Counted from the first letter of the stretch, positions 1-8,987 are shown. The stretch is 59,354 bases of DNA from Flavobacterium bizetiae (GCF_902804475.1 NZ_CADCSU010000026.1:1-59354), one strand, 5' to 3'. Numbers and translations: made by a program. Notes: a model not told the origin generated them from the sequence alone.

Positions 1-69
1 AGGGAACTTATTACTGCAATAATGATAGTCTTCGCAGGCGGAGATCCTTCAAAAGTATTTAAAACATAA

Positions 70-1044
70 AGTGGCCGGAATTTCTTCCGACCACTCTTAG
101 GTTCAGACGCCCTTATTGCAAATAGTCCAAGAAACAACAACAATACGAAACAAGAAGTTTACAGTGCTTACGTTTCTGACGTAATCAACTTTACACCTGC
201 ATTTTCTGCTATGTTAAGTTTACGTGCTGACCGTTTTATGAATGCAAAAAATGACGGATACAATCAAACTGCCTTTTCTCCAAAATTAGGATTAGTGTAT
301 CAGCCAATTTTAGACAAAGTTTCCATTTTTGCTAATTATATGAATGGATTCGTAAACGTTGCTCCGGGACAAAATCGTGTGTCGAATGTAACTACACCAG
401 TTATATTTAATCCAGAACGCGCAAATCAGTTTGAAGTTGGAACTAAATTAAACCTGTTCAAAGACAAACTATACGCTACTTTTAGCTATTATGATATTCA
501 GGTTTCTGATCAGGTGTATGTAGTAGAAACTCCTTATGTAGATCCGGCAGATCCAACAGCTGAATTACCAAACAATCAGACTTCGTATCAGGATGGTGCG
601 CAGAGAAACAAAGGTTTTGAAGCAGAATTTGTTGCAAACCCAATTAATGGATTAAACATTATTTTAGGATACAGCTACAATGATGCAGTTTTAACAAAAG
701 GAGATCCTGATTTTGTAGGTCACAGATCTGAAAATGCAGGACCAAGAAACCTGGCAAACCTTTGGGCTAGTTACAAATTTACAAACGGTTTATTAAGAGG
801 CTTTGGTTTAGGTTTTGGAGGAAATTATGTTGGCGACAATATGATCATGAACAGAAATACTGCAGGAACATTTACAATACCTGCATACACAGCTTTAAAT
901 TCATCTTTATTTTATAATGTTGAAAAATTTACCATCACGCTTAAATTAAACAACATTACAAACAAAGAAATATATGACGGATGGTCAACTATCCACCCAA
1001 AAGATGCGAGAGCTTTGATCGCAAGTTTCTCTTACAGATTCTAA
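70..1044 (+). CDS. TonB-dependent siderophore receptor, C-terminal part (5' end missing, in-frame stop at 67-69)
   Basis: This is the C-terminal beta-barrel part of an outer-membrane TonB-dependent receptor, probably for a ferric siderophore. The frame ends in the classic aromatic terminus (residues SFSYRF) and aligns by eye with the barrel of the complete receptor at 3433-5886 (shared AFSPKLGLVYQ, ANQFE and NKGFE/SKGVE blocks, and an NNITNKEIY stretch near the end). Coding character extends upstream of the first ATG at 211 to at least about position 110 (residues QEVYSAYVSDVIN). The same frame also looks receptor-like before base 67 (GGDPSKVFKT, compare GGDPNNPFKT in the second receptor), but a TAA at 67-69 interrupts it. 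Either the gene is broken or the sequence is faulty near the window edge. Signal peptide, plug and most of the barrel lie outside the window. It leads the iron-uptake cluster that follows and ends at a strong terminator. Confidence 0.8.
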   Translation, partial: SGRNFFRPLLGSDALIANSPRNNNNTKQEVYSAYVSDVINFTPAFSAMLSLRADRFMNAKNDGYNQTAFSPKLGLVYQPILDKVSIFANYMNGFVNVAPGQNRVSNVTTPVIFNPERANQFEVGTKLNLFKDKLYATFSYYDIQVSDQVYVVETPYVDPADPTAELPNNQTSYQDGAQRNKGFEAEFVANPINGLNIILGYSYNDAVLTKGDPDFVGHRSENAGPRNLANLWASYKFTNGLLRGFGLGFGGNYVGDNMIMNRNTAGTFTIPAYTALNSSLFYNVEKFTITLKLNNITNKEIYDGWSTIHPKDARALIASFSYRF

Positions 1045-1057
1045 AAAACAAATAACA

Positions 1058-1093
1058 AAAACACCTTTCGCTTTTAGCCGAAAGGTGTTTTTT
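1058..1093 (+). terminator. Rho-independent terminator after the first receptor
   Basis: The stem AAAACACCTTTCG pairs with CGAAAGGTGTTTT and runs into a T tract. It lies 14 bases after the receptor stop codon. Its 3' half overlaps any start upstream of base 1101 for the next gene, so the next gene must start after it. Confidence 0.85.
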
Positions 1094-1108
1094 AAATTCT
1101 ATGAAATT

Positions 1109-1441
1109 ATGATAACAATAGCAAGTCTCATCGTTTTTTTAGCTTTTTACACGCTTTATTACACTTCGAAAAGAGCCACTTTATCTTATGATCTGGGTTT
1201 TGAGAAATGGATGAAAAGCAATCCTAAACCAACCAAATATATGGGTTTAGGTCTTCTTTTATTAGCCTACTCACTTTGGCTTTTTACACAATCGCTTTGT
1301 TGCGGAACTTTAATGTTTTTTATTCAGTTAATGACCATTGGCAGTTTGATTATTATTTTGGCTCCATTAAAAAAAATTAGCCGATTTGCCATTATTGCTC
1401 TTTTTGTAATTGTTGCTTTACTAGAATTTTATTACAACTAA
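1109..1441 (+). CDS. Small integral membrane protein of siderophore cluster (DUF3325-like)
   Basis: A 110-residue protein that is almost entirely hydrophobic, with about three to four predicted membrane helices: one at the N terminus (MITIASLIVFLAFYTLYY), one at about residues 45-65, and one or two in the C-terminal half. It resembles the DUF3325-type inner-membrane proteins encoded beside TonB receptors and PepSY proteins in siderophore-uptake loci; that assignment rests on size, topology and position and is not certain. I chose the ATG at 1109 because an upstream in-frame start at 1085 lies inside the terminator hairpin and would put an extra MFFKFYE in front of the natural signal-anchor start. 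The gene is followed after 18 bases by a second small membrane protein, and the three genes from here to 3313 probably form one transcript. The molecular role of this family in iron uptake is not known to me. Confidence 0.7.
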   Translation: MITIASLIVFLAFYTLYYTSKRATLSYDLGFEKWMKSNPKPTKYMGLGLLLLAYSLWLFTQSLCCGTLMFFIQLMTIGSLIIILAPLKKISRFAIIALFVIVALLEFYYN

Positions 1442-1459
1442 CTTATTTCTAACCAAAAT

Positions 1460-1762
1460 ATGCCAGCAAACCCAAAATATCTAACCCAATCAAAATGGCA
1501 ACGATTTGCCAAAATTACAGCTGCTATTATTGGCGGCTATTTTGTTTCAGTCAGTTTTCATTTGGCTTTAGCATCCTGGTTCAACCGTGCTAATATTTTA
1601 ATGACAATGGCTTTTAGCGGATTCATTCTTTGGGTGGCGCTTATGATAATTGCTTTCTTAGCAAAAAGCGGATTAAAAATCTGGGGGATTTACATACTCC
1701 TTACTTTAGTTTTTTCTCTCCTTATTTATCTTGGTAATACTTACAATCCGATAGCAAAATAA
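1460..1762 (+). CDS. Small integral membrane protein of siderophore cluster (DUF3649-like)
   Basis: A 100-residue protein with a short basic N terminus (SKWQRFAK) and three hydrophobic segments at roughly residues 20-42, 47-68 and 72-92. Size, topology and position (directly before a PepSY protein and after a DUF3325-like protein) match the DUF3649-type proteins, sometimes called iron-uptake proteins, of siderophore clusters. The start is preceded by an A-rich stretch, the usual Bacteroidota arrangement. Only three bases separate its stop from the next ATG, so the two genes are very likely translated from one mRNA. No catalytic motif is visible and the biochemical role is unknown. Confidence 0.68.
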   Translation: MPANPKYLTQSKWQRFAKITAAIIGGYFVSVSFHLALASWFNRANILMTMAFSGFILWVALMIIAFLAKSGLKIWGIYILLTLVFSLLIYLGNTYNPIAK

Positions 1763-1765
1763 CCT

Positions 1766-3313
1766 ATGAATAACCGCAATTATAATATCTATTTTCACAC
1801 TCATACTGTTAGCGGAATTGTTATCAGTGTAGTACTTTTTGTGATTTTTTTCGCAGGATCTTTTTCTTTTTTCAGAGACGACATTAACAACTGGGAAAGA
1901 AATGAATCTACTGCAATTACCAAAGAAATTCAACTAGACTACAATACCGCTTTAAAACAATTAGACAAAGAACAAGTACTGCACGGAAGAAATGTAACGA
2001 TTTCTATAAACAGTAACGAAAGAAGAGTTGCCGTTTATATGGAAGGTACCAAAGATACTTTGGCTCCAGCCAAACAAAAAGAAGGCTCCTTTTTTTATCT
2101 TGATACCAAAACCTTAAAATCATTTACCTACGAACAATCGTATTCGTTAGGCGAATTTTTATACCGATTACATTTCTTAGCACAAATTCCGTATCCGGTT
2201 GGTTATTATCTTTCTGGATTTGTTGCTTTATTTTTCTTATTTGCTATTATAACTGGTGTTTTATTACATTGGAAAAAAATCGTTTCTAACTTCTATATTT
2301 TCCGTCCAAAAGAAAAATTAAAAACATTGTGGACAGACGCTCATACCGCTTTAGGAATGATTGGTCTGCCTTTTCAGTTTGTATATGCCGTAACGGGAGC
2401 TTTTTTTATGATCAAACTTTTGATTGTTGCTCCTGCTGTAATGGCATTATATAATGGAGATCAGGATAAATTATATAACGAATTAGAATACAACGATCCT
2501 GTCTACAAGTTTGAAAACAAAAAACTAGCGACACCTTTTGATATTGATGCGCTGGTGACAAAAGCAAAAAGCAACTGGAATGATTTTGAAATTACGCGCG
2601 TTTTTATTCAGAATTATGGCGATGCCAATATGCATGTAGTGGTGGAAGGCGAAATGTTAAGCCACAAAAAATTTACAGGAATAGGAAAAGTAATTTACCG
2701 AATTGCTGACGGAAAAGAAATCGCGAAGAAAAACCCTATTACGCAAAACAACTATCTTGATGTTGTAAAAAATGTTTTATACAAAATTCATTTTGGCGAT
2801 TATGGCGGTTATGCTCTAAGAATTGTAAGTTTCGTTTTAGGAATCATCACCTGCTTCGTTATTATTTCTGGTGTAATGATTTGGTTAGTTGCCAGACAAA
2901 AGAATAATTTACCTGAAAAGAAAAGACGTTTCAACGCTGCTGTTGTTCGTATCTATTTGGCGATATGTTTAAGTATGTACCCAATTACAGCACTTACTTT
3001 TATTGTTACTAAAATATTCTATCCGTTAAGTCAGAATAATTTGTTTCTGGTTTATTTTGGAGGATGGCTAGTTCTTGCAATCTTCTTTATCTTTAAAAAG
3101 AACGATGCTTTTACCAACAAATTCTGTTTAATTTCGGGAAGTATTTTAGGATTTTTAATCCCTGTTACAAACGGAATTGTCACCGGAAACTGGTTTTGGC
3201 ATTCGTTTATGCACAATCAGATTCAGGTTTTCTTTATTGATGTTTTCTGGATTGTTTTGGCTTCGCTAACCCTTTATGTGACATATCATTTAAATCAAAA
3301 AAAGACTGTATAA
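1766..3313 (+). CDS. PepSY-associated inner-membrane protein (siderophore reductase-like)
   Basis: A 515-residue inner-membrane protein of the PepSY-TM family. The first helix (about residues 14-37) starts in the characteristic YFHTHTVSGIV context. Periplasmic PepSY-like segments follow (about residues 40-135 and 235-330), and further helices lie near residues 145-168, 200-235, 350-375 and in the C-terminal third, giving about eight in total. Conserved histidines sit at the membrane edge (HTHTVSG, HWKK, HFGDYGGY), the pattern seen in PiuB/FoxB-type proteins that are thought to help reduce or release iron from siderophores after import. It is the last gene of the unit beginning at 1109 and is directly followed by a promoter for the second receptor. 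The family and membrane location are clear; the exact substrate is inference. Confidence 0.88.
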   Translation: MNNRNYNIYFHTHTVSGIVISVVLFVIFFAGSFSFFRDDINNWERNESTAITKEIQLDYNTALKQLDKEQVLHGRNVTISINSNERRVAVYMEGTKDTLAPAKQKEGSFFYLDTKTLKSFTYEQSYSLGEFLYRLHFLAQIPYPVGYYLSGFVALFFLFAIITGVLLHWKKIVSNFYIFRPKEKLKTLWTDAHTALGMIGLPFQFVYAVTGAFFMIKLLIVAPAVMALYNGDQDKLYNELEYNDPVYKFENKKLATPFDIDALVTKAKSNWNDFEITRVFIQNYGDANMHVVVEGEMLSHKKFTGIGKVIYRIADGKEIAKKNPITQNNYLDVVKNVLYKIHFGDYGGYALRIVSFVLGIITCFVIISGVMIWLVARQKNNLPEKKRRFNAAVVRIYLAICLSMYPITALTFIVTKIFYPLSQNNLFLVYFGGWLVLAIFFIFKKNDAFTNKFCLISGSILGFLIPVTNGIVTGNWFWHSFMHNQIQVFFIDVFWIVLASLTLYVTYHLNQKKTV

Positions 3314-3375
3314 AGCTTACAACAAACATTCAAAGTCTAATTATAGTTTTTTTCCTATAATTTAGTAATAAATAA

Positions 3376-3406
3376 TTTGCTATATAACCTATAAGCACTA
3401 TTTTTG
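3376..3406 (+). promoter_or_regulatory. Bacteroidota-type promoter for the second siderophore receptor
   Basis: TTTG at 3376-3379, a 19-base spacer and TATTTTTG (TAnnTTTG) at 3399-3406 match the Bacteroidota sigma consensus at both elements. Transcription would begin near 3413, about 20 bases before the start codon. Confidence 0.75.
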
Positions 3407-3432
3407 CCTTATCAGTATTTATTCTAAATAAA

Positions 3433-5886
3433 ATGAAGATAAGATTTACAATAGAGTTTATAGGTTTTTGCTTTTTAGTATTGGCTCAAACTCCGGTTTT
3501 TTCGCAACAAAAAACAACAATAAAAGGAACGATTACCTCTGTAAACGGCAAAGCTTTAGAAAATGTTTCAGTTCAGTTAAAAGGAACCAAAATAGGAATT
3601 CTAACAGATAGTCAGGGATTGTATGAAATTAAAAACATCAATTCAGGAAATTACACCATACGAGTATCTGCGCTTGGCCATTCATCAAAAGAAAAGAAAA
3701 TTACTGTAAATGGTGAAGCCGAAATCATAGAAAACTTCACCATTAACACAAACACAGAAGAACTTGAAGAAGTTTTTATAAAAGGAAACATCAATAAATA
3801 CAATAAATCTGAAAGTCCTTTTGTATCTAAAATGCAGATTAAAAACCTTGAAAATTCTCAGGTTTACAGTGTTGTAACCAAAAGTTTAATGAGAGATCAG
3901 TTGGTAATTAATCAGGACGAAGCCTTAAAAAATGTACCGGGATTATACCAGCTTTGGGCAGCAACCGGAAAAGTGGGCGACGGAGGTTCTTATTTTGCTT
4001 CCCGCGGATTTGTAACACAAAGTTTATTAAGAGACGGAATTGCCGGAAAAATCACAAACAGCGTTGATGCTGCCAATTTAGAAAGAATAGAAAGTATCAA
4101 AGGACCATCGGCAACACTTTTTGGAAGCATTTTAACTTCTTACGGAGGGCTGATCAACAGGGTTACCAAAAAACCAACAGAAACTTTTAGAGGAGATATT
4201 AGTTATCAATCCGGAAGTTATGGCTTAAACCGATTAGCGGCAGATATTAATGTTCCTTTAAATGAAGAAAAAACAGCTTTATTACGAGTAAATGGTGCTT
4301 ATAATGACGCTAACACTTTTCAGGATTACGGAAAAAACAGAAGCTACTTTTTTGCTCCTTCATTTTCATATAAAATAAATGACAAATTAACCATTTCTAT
4401 TGATGCCGAATTATCTACGGTTAATTCATCATCGCCGGCATTTACTTATATTCCTTACGGACAAACTCCAAAAAGTATCAATTTATATAATGCCAATCAG
4501 ATTGCAAGAGACTGGAAAAGATCTTTTACCGGAGGCGAATTTATGATGAATACCAAAACGGCGAATGTTTTTGCGCAGGCTCATTATGAAATCAGCGAGA
4601 ACTGGAAATCGCAAACTATTTTTAGTTCCAGCGCCAATCAATCTGACGGGCCTCAGGCATGGTTTTATCTTTTAGGCAACAACAAAATGTCCAGAAATGC
4701 CTGGAATATGGTAGGAAAAGACAATATTGTTGAGTTTCAACAAAACTTTAATGGCAAGACGGAACTTTTTGGCATGAAACATCAATTGCTTATTGGTGGA
4801 GATATTTTAAGATCTGAAACCAACAGCAGTCTGGGATATCTTGGCGGAGATCCGAACAATCCTTTTAAAACAGAATATGACATTGTAGATTATTCTGCTG
4901 CGAATGCTAATTATTATAATTTTAACCCAAATAATATTGAGCCATTATTTGTAAATGGTTATCAATACAGAACCATTACATCGCTTACAACCTATAGTGT
5001 TTATGTCGCGGATGTAATCAATATTACAGATCAGCTAATTCTTTCGGCTGCATTGCGTTTTGATCATTATAAAAATAACGGAACTTACGATCCGGCAACA
5101 AATATTACATCAGGAGATTTTTCGCAAAATGCTTTTTCTCCAAAACTGGGACTTGTATACCAAATTATAAAAGATAAAGTAGCCATTTTTGGAAACTATC
5201 AAAATAGTTTTAAAAACATTGGTTACTTATTTGCCAACGTAGGCGGAAATCCTGAACTGCAACAATTTGATCCTGAAAAAGCAAATCAGTTCGAAGCAGG
5301 TATTAAATTAAATGCTTTCGAAAATAAATTAAGCGCCAATTTAAGCTATTACAATATTGATGTAAAAAATATCGTTCGCGCAGGACAAGTTGTGAACACG
5401 AATGTACAGGACGGAAACCAAACCAGCAAAGGTGTTGAACTTGAAGTGACTGCAAACCCAATTTCAGGATTGAATTTTATTTTTGGATACGCCTACAACA
5501 ACAGCAAACTTAACAATGCAAATGCTGATGTAAACGGATTACGACCTGAAACGGCAGGACCTGAAAATTTAATTAATTACTGGATTAGCTACAGTTTGCA
5601 AACTTCTAAACTAAAAGGATTAGGATTTGGTATTGGAGGAAATTATGGCGACGAAACTTTTGTTTACAACAGAAACCCAACCGGCTCAGGAAATCCTGCC
5701 GATGTTGAAGCCTTTGTTTTACCATCATATAATGTCGTAAATGCAACATTGTATTACGATCAGCCCAAATACAGACTTTCTCTAAAAGTAGACAATCTTA
5801 CAGACGAACTTTATTTTAATGGTTATACAACCGTTAATGTACAAGCACCTAGAACTTTTATGGGAAGTATTACTTATAAATTTTAA
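3433..5886 (+). CDS. TonB-dependent siderophore receptor
   Basis: A complete 817-residue outer-membrane receptor for TonB/ExbB/ExbD-energised uptake, most likely of a ferric siderophore. A signal peptide ends near VFSQQ (residue about 25). A carboxypeptidase-regulatory-like beta-sandwich follows (about 28-115, TIKGTITSVNGKALENVSV), common in Bacteroidota receptors. The plug domain lies at about 140-250 (NVPGLY, ASRGF, RIESIKGPSATLFG), and the barrel ends in the aromatic signature GSITYKF. It resembles the FhuE/FpvA type rather than SusC because it lacks a SusD partner and is shorter. Neighbours are PepSY-family membrane proteins on both sides, which supports iron rather than glycan import. 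A promoter with both consensus elements precedes it at 3376-3406. The siderophore recognised cannot be told from sequence. Confidence 0.92.
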   Translation: MKIRFTIEFIGFCFLVLAQTPVFSQQKTTIKGTITSVNGKALENVSVQLKGTKIGILTDSQGLYEIKNINSGNYTIRVSALGHSSKEKKITVNGEAEIIENFTINTNTEELEEVFIKGNINKYNKSESPFVSKMQIKNLENSQVYSVVTKSLMRDQLVINQDEALKNVPGLYQLWAATGKVGDGGSYFASRGFVTQSLLRDGIAGKITNSVDAANLERIESIKGPSATLFGSILTSYGGLINRVTKKPTETFRGDISYQSGSYGLNRLAADINVPLNEEKTALLRVNGAYNDANTFQDYGKNRSYFFAPSFSYKINDKLTISIDAELSTVNSSSPAFTYIPYGQTPKSINLYNANQIARDWKRSFTGGEFMMNTKTANVFAQAHYEISENWKSQTIFSSSANQSDGPQAWFYLLGNNKMSRNAWNMVGKDNIVEFQQNFNGKTELFGMKHQLLIGGDILRSETNSSLGYLGGDPNNPFKTEYDIVDYSAANANYYNFNPNNIEPLFVNGYQYRTITSLTTYSVYVADVINITDQLILSAALRFDHYKNNGTYDPATNITSGDFSQNAFSPKLGLVYQIIKDKVAIFGNYQNSFKNIGYLFANVGGNPELQQFDPEKANQFEAGIKLNAFENKLSANLSYYNIDVKNIVRAGQVVNTNVQDGNQTSKGVELEVTANPISGLNFIFGYAYNNSKLNNANADVNGLRPETAGPENLINYWISYSLQTSKLKGLGFGIGGNYGDETFVYNRNPTGSGNPADVEAFVLPSYNVVNATLYYDQPKYRLSLKVDNLTDELYFNGYTTVNVQAPRTFMGSITYKF

Positions 5887-5931
5887 AACGAATTTATAAA
5901 AAACTTTACCGCACAATCTACCTTTTAATGG

Positions 5932-5939
5932 TATTTTTG
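5932..5939 (+). promoter_or_regulatory. Possible -7 element for the second PepSY gene
   Basis: TATTTTTG fits TAnnTTTG. A matching upstream TTTG at the usual distance is absent (only TTTA at 5905-5908 with a long spacer), so the call is tentative. It would start transcription about 20 bases before the gene. Confidence 0.4.
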
Positions 5940-5965
5940 CCCCGCAGAATGTCTTTACACAAAAC

Positions 5966-7081
5966 ATGAGTTTCAAAAAACAAATACGTTTTCTACATAA
6001 ATGGCTCGGATTAATTTCCGGGCTTATTGTTTTTATTATCAGTATTACGGGTTGTATTTTTTGTTTTCATGACGAAATAAAAGACATTACCCGAAAAGAA
6101 TGGCGATTGGTTGAACCTCAAAATAAACCTTTTGTACTTCCTTCTGTTTTACAGGAAAAAGCCAAAGAAATTCTTCCGGAATACAAACAATCAATGGTTT
6201 CTTTTTATGGAAAAAACAGAGCTGCAATAGTTTACACTTATTCTGGAACTGAAAACCGCTATCTCTACTTTAATCCCTACACCGGAAAATACTTAAAAAC
6301 CGAAGATCCTGAAACAGATTTTTTCATCATTGTAGAATACATTCATTTATACTTATTATTGCCCGATTATATTGGCAAACATATTATTGGCGGCGCCACT
6401 ATAATTTTTATTCTTTTGCTGATTTCAGGAATTATTCAATGGTGGCCAAAGAAAAAGAAAGATCTCAAAAGAAGCCTCTCTGTAAAATGGTCGGCAAAAT
6501 GGCGCAGGGTAAATTACGACTGGCACAACACTTCCGGATTCTATATTGCAATTATTGCCGCTATTATTGCCATTACAGGTTTAACTTTTACTTACGAATG
6601 GGTTGGAGATGGCATTTATAAAATCTTCAATTTTGGGGGAGATAAAGCTTTAGAAACAAAAGCGCCTGTAATCGACACGACTAAATTTGCCAATAATAAA
6701 ATTACTGCTGTCGATCGTGCTTTTATCGAAACGATGAAATTACAGCCAAAAGCCGAAATGATTTTTATAACTTACCCTCTGCAAAAAGGAGATTTAATCA
6801 ATACCGGAGCTTATCCTCATACTTTACGATACGATCATCAAAGCAATTATTATTTTCATCCGGGTGATGGTAAATTAATACAAAGCCAGCCTTTTGATAA
6901 AAAGAGTTTAGGCCTTCAAGTTGTCGAAATGAATTACGGAATTCATACCGGACAAATATTAGACTTGCCAGGAAAAATTATAGCTTTTATAATCAGCTTA
7001 ATTGCGGCCGCTTTGCCTGCAACCGGTTTTGTAATTTGGTACGGACGAAGAAATAAATCCTGTAAAAAAATAAAAGCATAA
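5966..7081 (+). CDS. PepSY domain inner-membrane protein (iron uptake)
   Basis: A 371-residue PepSY-TM protein with about four membrane helices: residues 16-37 (LHKWLGLISGLIVFIISITG), 125-160, 195-215 and 335-360. The N-terminal helix with its HKWLGL motif, the external PepSY-like segments (residues 60-110 and 230-320) and the conserved histidines (HLYLLLP, NYDWHNTSG, NYGIHTG) are typical of the family linked to ferri-siderophore processing. It is shorter than the PepSY protein at 1766-3313 and the two are only distant paralogues. It follows the second receptor after 79 bases and closes the iron cluster. The downstream side is an inverted-repeat element rather than a simple terminator. Confidence 0.88.
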   Translation: MSFKKQIRFLHKWLGLISGLIVFIISITGCIFCFHDEIKDITRKEWRLVEPQNKPFVLPSVLQEKAKEILPEYKQSMVSFYGKNRAAIVYTYSGTENRYLYFNPYTGKYLKTEDPETDFFIIVEYIHLYLLLPDYIGKHIIGGATIIFILLLISGIIQWWPKKKKDLKRSLSVKWSAKWRRVNYDWHNTSGFYIAIIAAIIAITGLTFTYEWVGDGIYKIFNFGGDKALETKAPVIDTTKFANNKITAVDRAFIETMKLQPKAEMIFITYPLQKGDLINTGAYPHTLRYDHQSNYYFHPGDGKLIQSQPFDKKSLGLQVVEMNYGIHTGQILDLPGKIIAFIISLIAAALPATGFVIWYGRRNKSCKKIKA

Positions 7082-7084
7082 AAT

Positions 7085-7224
7085 TTAACCGCAAAGAACG
7101 CAAAGTTTTTTATTTATAAGATTTTATCTAAACGCAAAGTTCGCAAAGCTTTATAAATTATACCTTTGCGAACTTTGCGTTTATAATAATAAGACAAAAA
7201 CTTGCGTCCTTTGCGGTTAAAAAT
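7085..7224. repeat. Nested inverted-repeat element of the CGCAAAG family, copy 1
   Basis: Two nested inverted repeats. The outer arms are at 7085-7110 (TTAACCGCAAAGAACGCAAA) and 7195-7224 (its imperfect reverse complement, ending in TTTGCGGTTAAAAAT). The inner arms are at 7130-7149 (AAACGCAAAGTTCGCAAAG) and 7164-7182 (CTTTGCGAACTTTGCGTTT), an almost perfect hairpin. A second full copy is at 57999-58150 and a partial one at 35708-35776. It sits between convergent genes. Confidence 0.8.
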
Positions 7225-7242
7225 AATTAGTCAAAATATGAT

Positions 7243-7272
7243 CAAAAAAAAACCGCTAATTAAAGCGGTTTT
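7243..7272 (-). terminator. Terminator of the YwqK-like gene
   Basis: On the minus strand AAAACCGCTTTAATTAGCGG forms a stem around a short loop and is followed by a run of T residues. It ends about 20 bases beyond the stop codon of the minus-strand gene. Confidence 0.8.
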
Positions 7273-7292
7273 CTAAATTATTCGAAATTGTA

Positions 7293-7640
7293 TTAATTTC
7301 TATTTGCTAAAGCATTTTTCTGTAAATTTTTGACTGAAGCGACTTTGCTGTTTTCATAAGAAACCTCGCAAAGGTTTTTCTCATTAAAGAAAATCCATTT
7401 TCCAGTTTTCAATCCGTCTGTGTACTCTCCTACGGCAACTTTGTTTCCTTTTTCATCATAAGACACCCAAACACCATCTAATTTACCATCTTTAAAAAAA
7501 CCTTCTTGTTGTACTTGTCCATTTTCATGGTAGTAAGTAGCTTTTACTTTGTTTCCAACAACTTCTAATTCAGGTTTTATCTCTTGTGCAACTAAAATTC
7601 CAGAGAACAATATTGCAACTAAAATTACACACTTTTTCAT
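7293..7640 (-). CDS. Exported MORN-repeat / YwqK-like protein
   Basis: A 115-residue exported protein. A signal peptide covers about residues 1-18 (ending ILVAQ). The rest is built of MORN-like (MORN_2/YwqK) repeats with the recurring pattern Y-x-x-x-G-x-x-x-x-x-G: YYHENGQVQQEGFFKDGK, then WVSYDEKGNKVAVGEYTDG, then KWIFFNEK. Databases often label such proteins as YwqK antitoxins, but no toxin gene lies beside it here and the name says little about function in Bacteroidota. It is probably a periplasmic or outer-membrane-associated structural protein. It stands alone on the minus strand between an inverted-repeat element and a 211-base gap and has its own terminator. Confidence 0.8.
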   Translation of the reverse strand: MKKCVILVAILFSGILVAQEIKPELEVVGNKVKATYYHENGQVQQEGFFKDGKLDGVWVSYDEKGNKVAVGEYTDGLKTGKWIFFNEKNLCEVSYENSKVASVKNLQKNALANRN

Positions 7641-7763
7641 ATCTTGAGGTATTTAATGTTATCAAATCTTTATCAAATATAATTAATTGTTTACATTAAA
7701 AAAACTTTTACTTAACAATTTGGTAACATTGAGTAAAAGCTTAACATTGGAAATTTACCCAAA

Positions 7764-7794
7764 ACAAAAAAACCAGCGCTGAAGCACTGGTTTT
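7764..7794 (-). terminator. Terminator of the TlpA-like gene
   Basis: The stem is AAAACCAGTGC with GCGCTGGTTTT (read on the minus strand, one G-T pair), the loop is TTCA, and a T-rich tail follows. It lies about 60 bases after the stop codon of the thioredoxin-like gene. Confidence 0.8.
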
Positions 7795-7851
7795 ACTGGG
7801 TTTTTATAAAATATATAAATTTACTATAACGTTATAAATTTGGTAAATAAA

Positions 7852-8847
7852 TTACTTCAATAATGAGTCTAATTGCGTTTGAAGCTCTGGAGATGAAGGT
7901 CTTGCTGCATCAGCGTTTAAAACATTTCCTTTTGGATCAACGATAATAAATCTCGGAATTCCGGTTACACCATAACCGGTTACAAACTCAGATTCCCAAT
8001 CTTTATCAGCAAATAACTGAATTCCGCCTAAGTTTTTATCCGTTACAAATTTTTTCCATTTTTCATTGTCCTTTACCTTATCAATTGAAATACTCACGAA
8101 CTCAATATTTTTTCCGTGATATTTTTCTTCAATTTTTTGTAAATAAGGTATTTCTGCTCTACAAGGTGCACACCATGTAGCCCACAAATCGATATAGATA
8201 TATTTTCCTTTAAGATCAGACAATTTTGTTTTTCCTCCTTTATGATTGTCATAATCAAAATCAGGAGACGGTTTTCCGTTTAATCTATTTGCTTTCGACG
8301 CTCTTTCATATTCTTGCGCTGCATATTGGTTGAAGCTTTCAAAACTACTTTTTAAGGCTGTTTTAAATTCAGGATCAAAATTACCTTTCTCAACATTTTC
8401 AATATCTGTCTTTTTCTTTGCTTCTAAAAGTGAGGCAAATTCAGCCGGTTCTTTAGTAAAAGCTTCTTTTTGAAATTGTTCATCCTTTAAAGCTTGCTGT
8501 GCCATAAAATTGCTCTCATCAACACCTTTACCTTTATATACAATCGTTTCGTCAAATTCTTTGGCATTCATTGTCAAATTAATGTCTGAATTTGGTTTTA
8601 AATATAAATTAGAAGATTCTGTTCCGTCAGAAAACATATAAAACCCTTTTGGAGCATCAAAATTGGCAGCAAAAACCTCTTTTTTATTAATAGGAATCAC
8701 TTGTTTAAAATTATCCCTTCCTCTAATCACTAAAGTATCGCTATTTCTATTGGTAATTTTAGCCGTAAATTTAATTTGATTTTTGGTTTGACCTATAACA
8801 TTCAAAGCGCTAAAAATCAACAGACCAGTAACAAAAAGTTTGTTCAT
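7852..8847 (-). CDS. TlpA-like periplasmic thioredoxin with N-terminal DUF4369-type domain
   Basis: A 331-residue exported thiol-disulfide oxidoreductase. A signal peptide covers residues 1-19 (ending NVIGQ). An all-beta DUF4369-like domain spans about residues 25-105, a helical linker about 110-190, and a TlpA/ResA-like thioredoxin domain about 192-331. The catalytic motif is WCAPC at residues 225-229, and the cis-proline loop is GIPRFIIVD near residue 297. Members of this family keep periplasmic cysteines reduced, for example during cytochrome c maturation, but in Bacteroidota there are many paralogues with unassigned partners. It is transcribed alone on the minus strand, divergent from aspS. 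A terminator follows at 7764-7794. Confidence 0.92.
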   Translation of the reverse strand: MNKLFVTGLLIFSALNVIGQTKNQIKFTAKITNRNSDTLVIRGRDNFKQVIPINKKEVFAANFDAPKGFYMFSDGTESSNLYLKPNSDINLTMNAKEFDETIVYKGKGVDESNFMAQQALKDEQFQKEAFTKEPAEFASLLEAKKKTDIENVEKGNFDPEFKTALKSSFESFNQYAAQEYERASKANRLNGKPSPDFDYDNHKGGKTKLSDLKGKYIYIDLWATWCAPCRAEIPYLQKIEEKYHGKNIEFVSISIDKVKDNEKWKKFVTDKNLGGIQLFADKDWESEFVTGYGVTGIPRFIIVDPKGNVLNADAARPSSPELQTQLDSLLK

Positions 8848-8979
8848 ATAAATTAAAGTTTGTTTTTAGTGATTCAAATCTAAAGAAATTACAGCTTCAA
8901 AATTTAAGAATTAACAAAATATTTCAAATTTCAACGTATCAACTTTATCACTTTACTATATTATCTTGAATTTTGTGTT

Positions 8980-8987
8980 TACTTTTG
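8980..8987 (+). promoter_or_regulatory. -7 element of the aspS promoter
   Basis: TACTTTTG matches TAnnTTTG exactly. Transcription from it would begin near 8994, after the upstream in-frame ATG at 8973, so it decides that the aspS start is the ATG at 9006. No convincing TTTG is found 19-21 bases upstream. Confidence 0.6.

Noticed and set aside
3338..3361. Terminator after the first PepSY gene (AATTATAG ... CTATAATT around a T-rich loop)
   Set aside because: The T run is in the loop, not after the stem, and the stem is A+T only; I did not list it as a terminator.
7293..7640. YwqK-like protein as an antitoxin of a toxin-antitoxin pair
   Set aside because: The protein has a signal peptide and MORN repeats, and no toxin is next to it; the database label does not fit.
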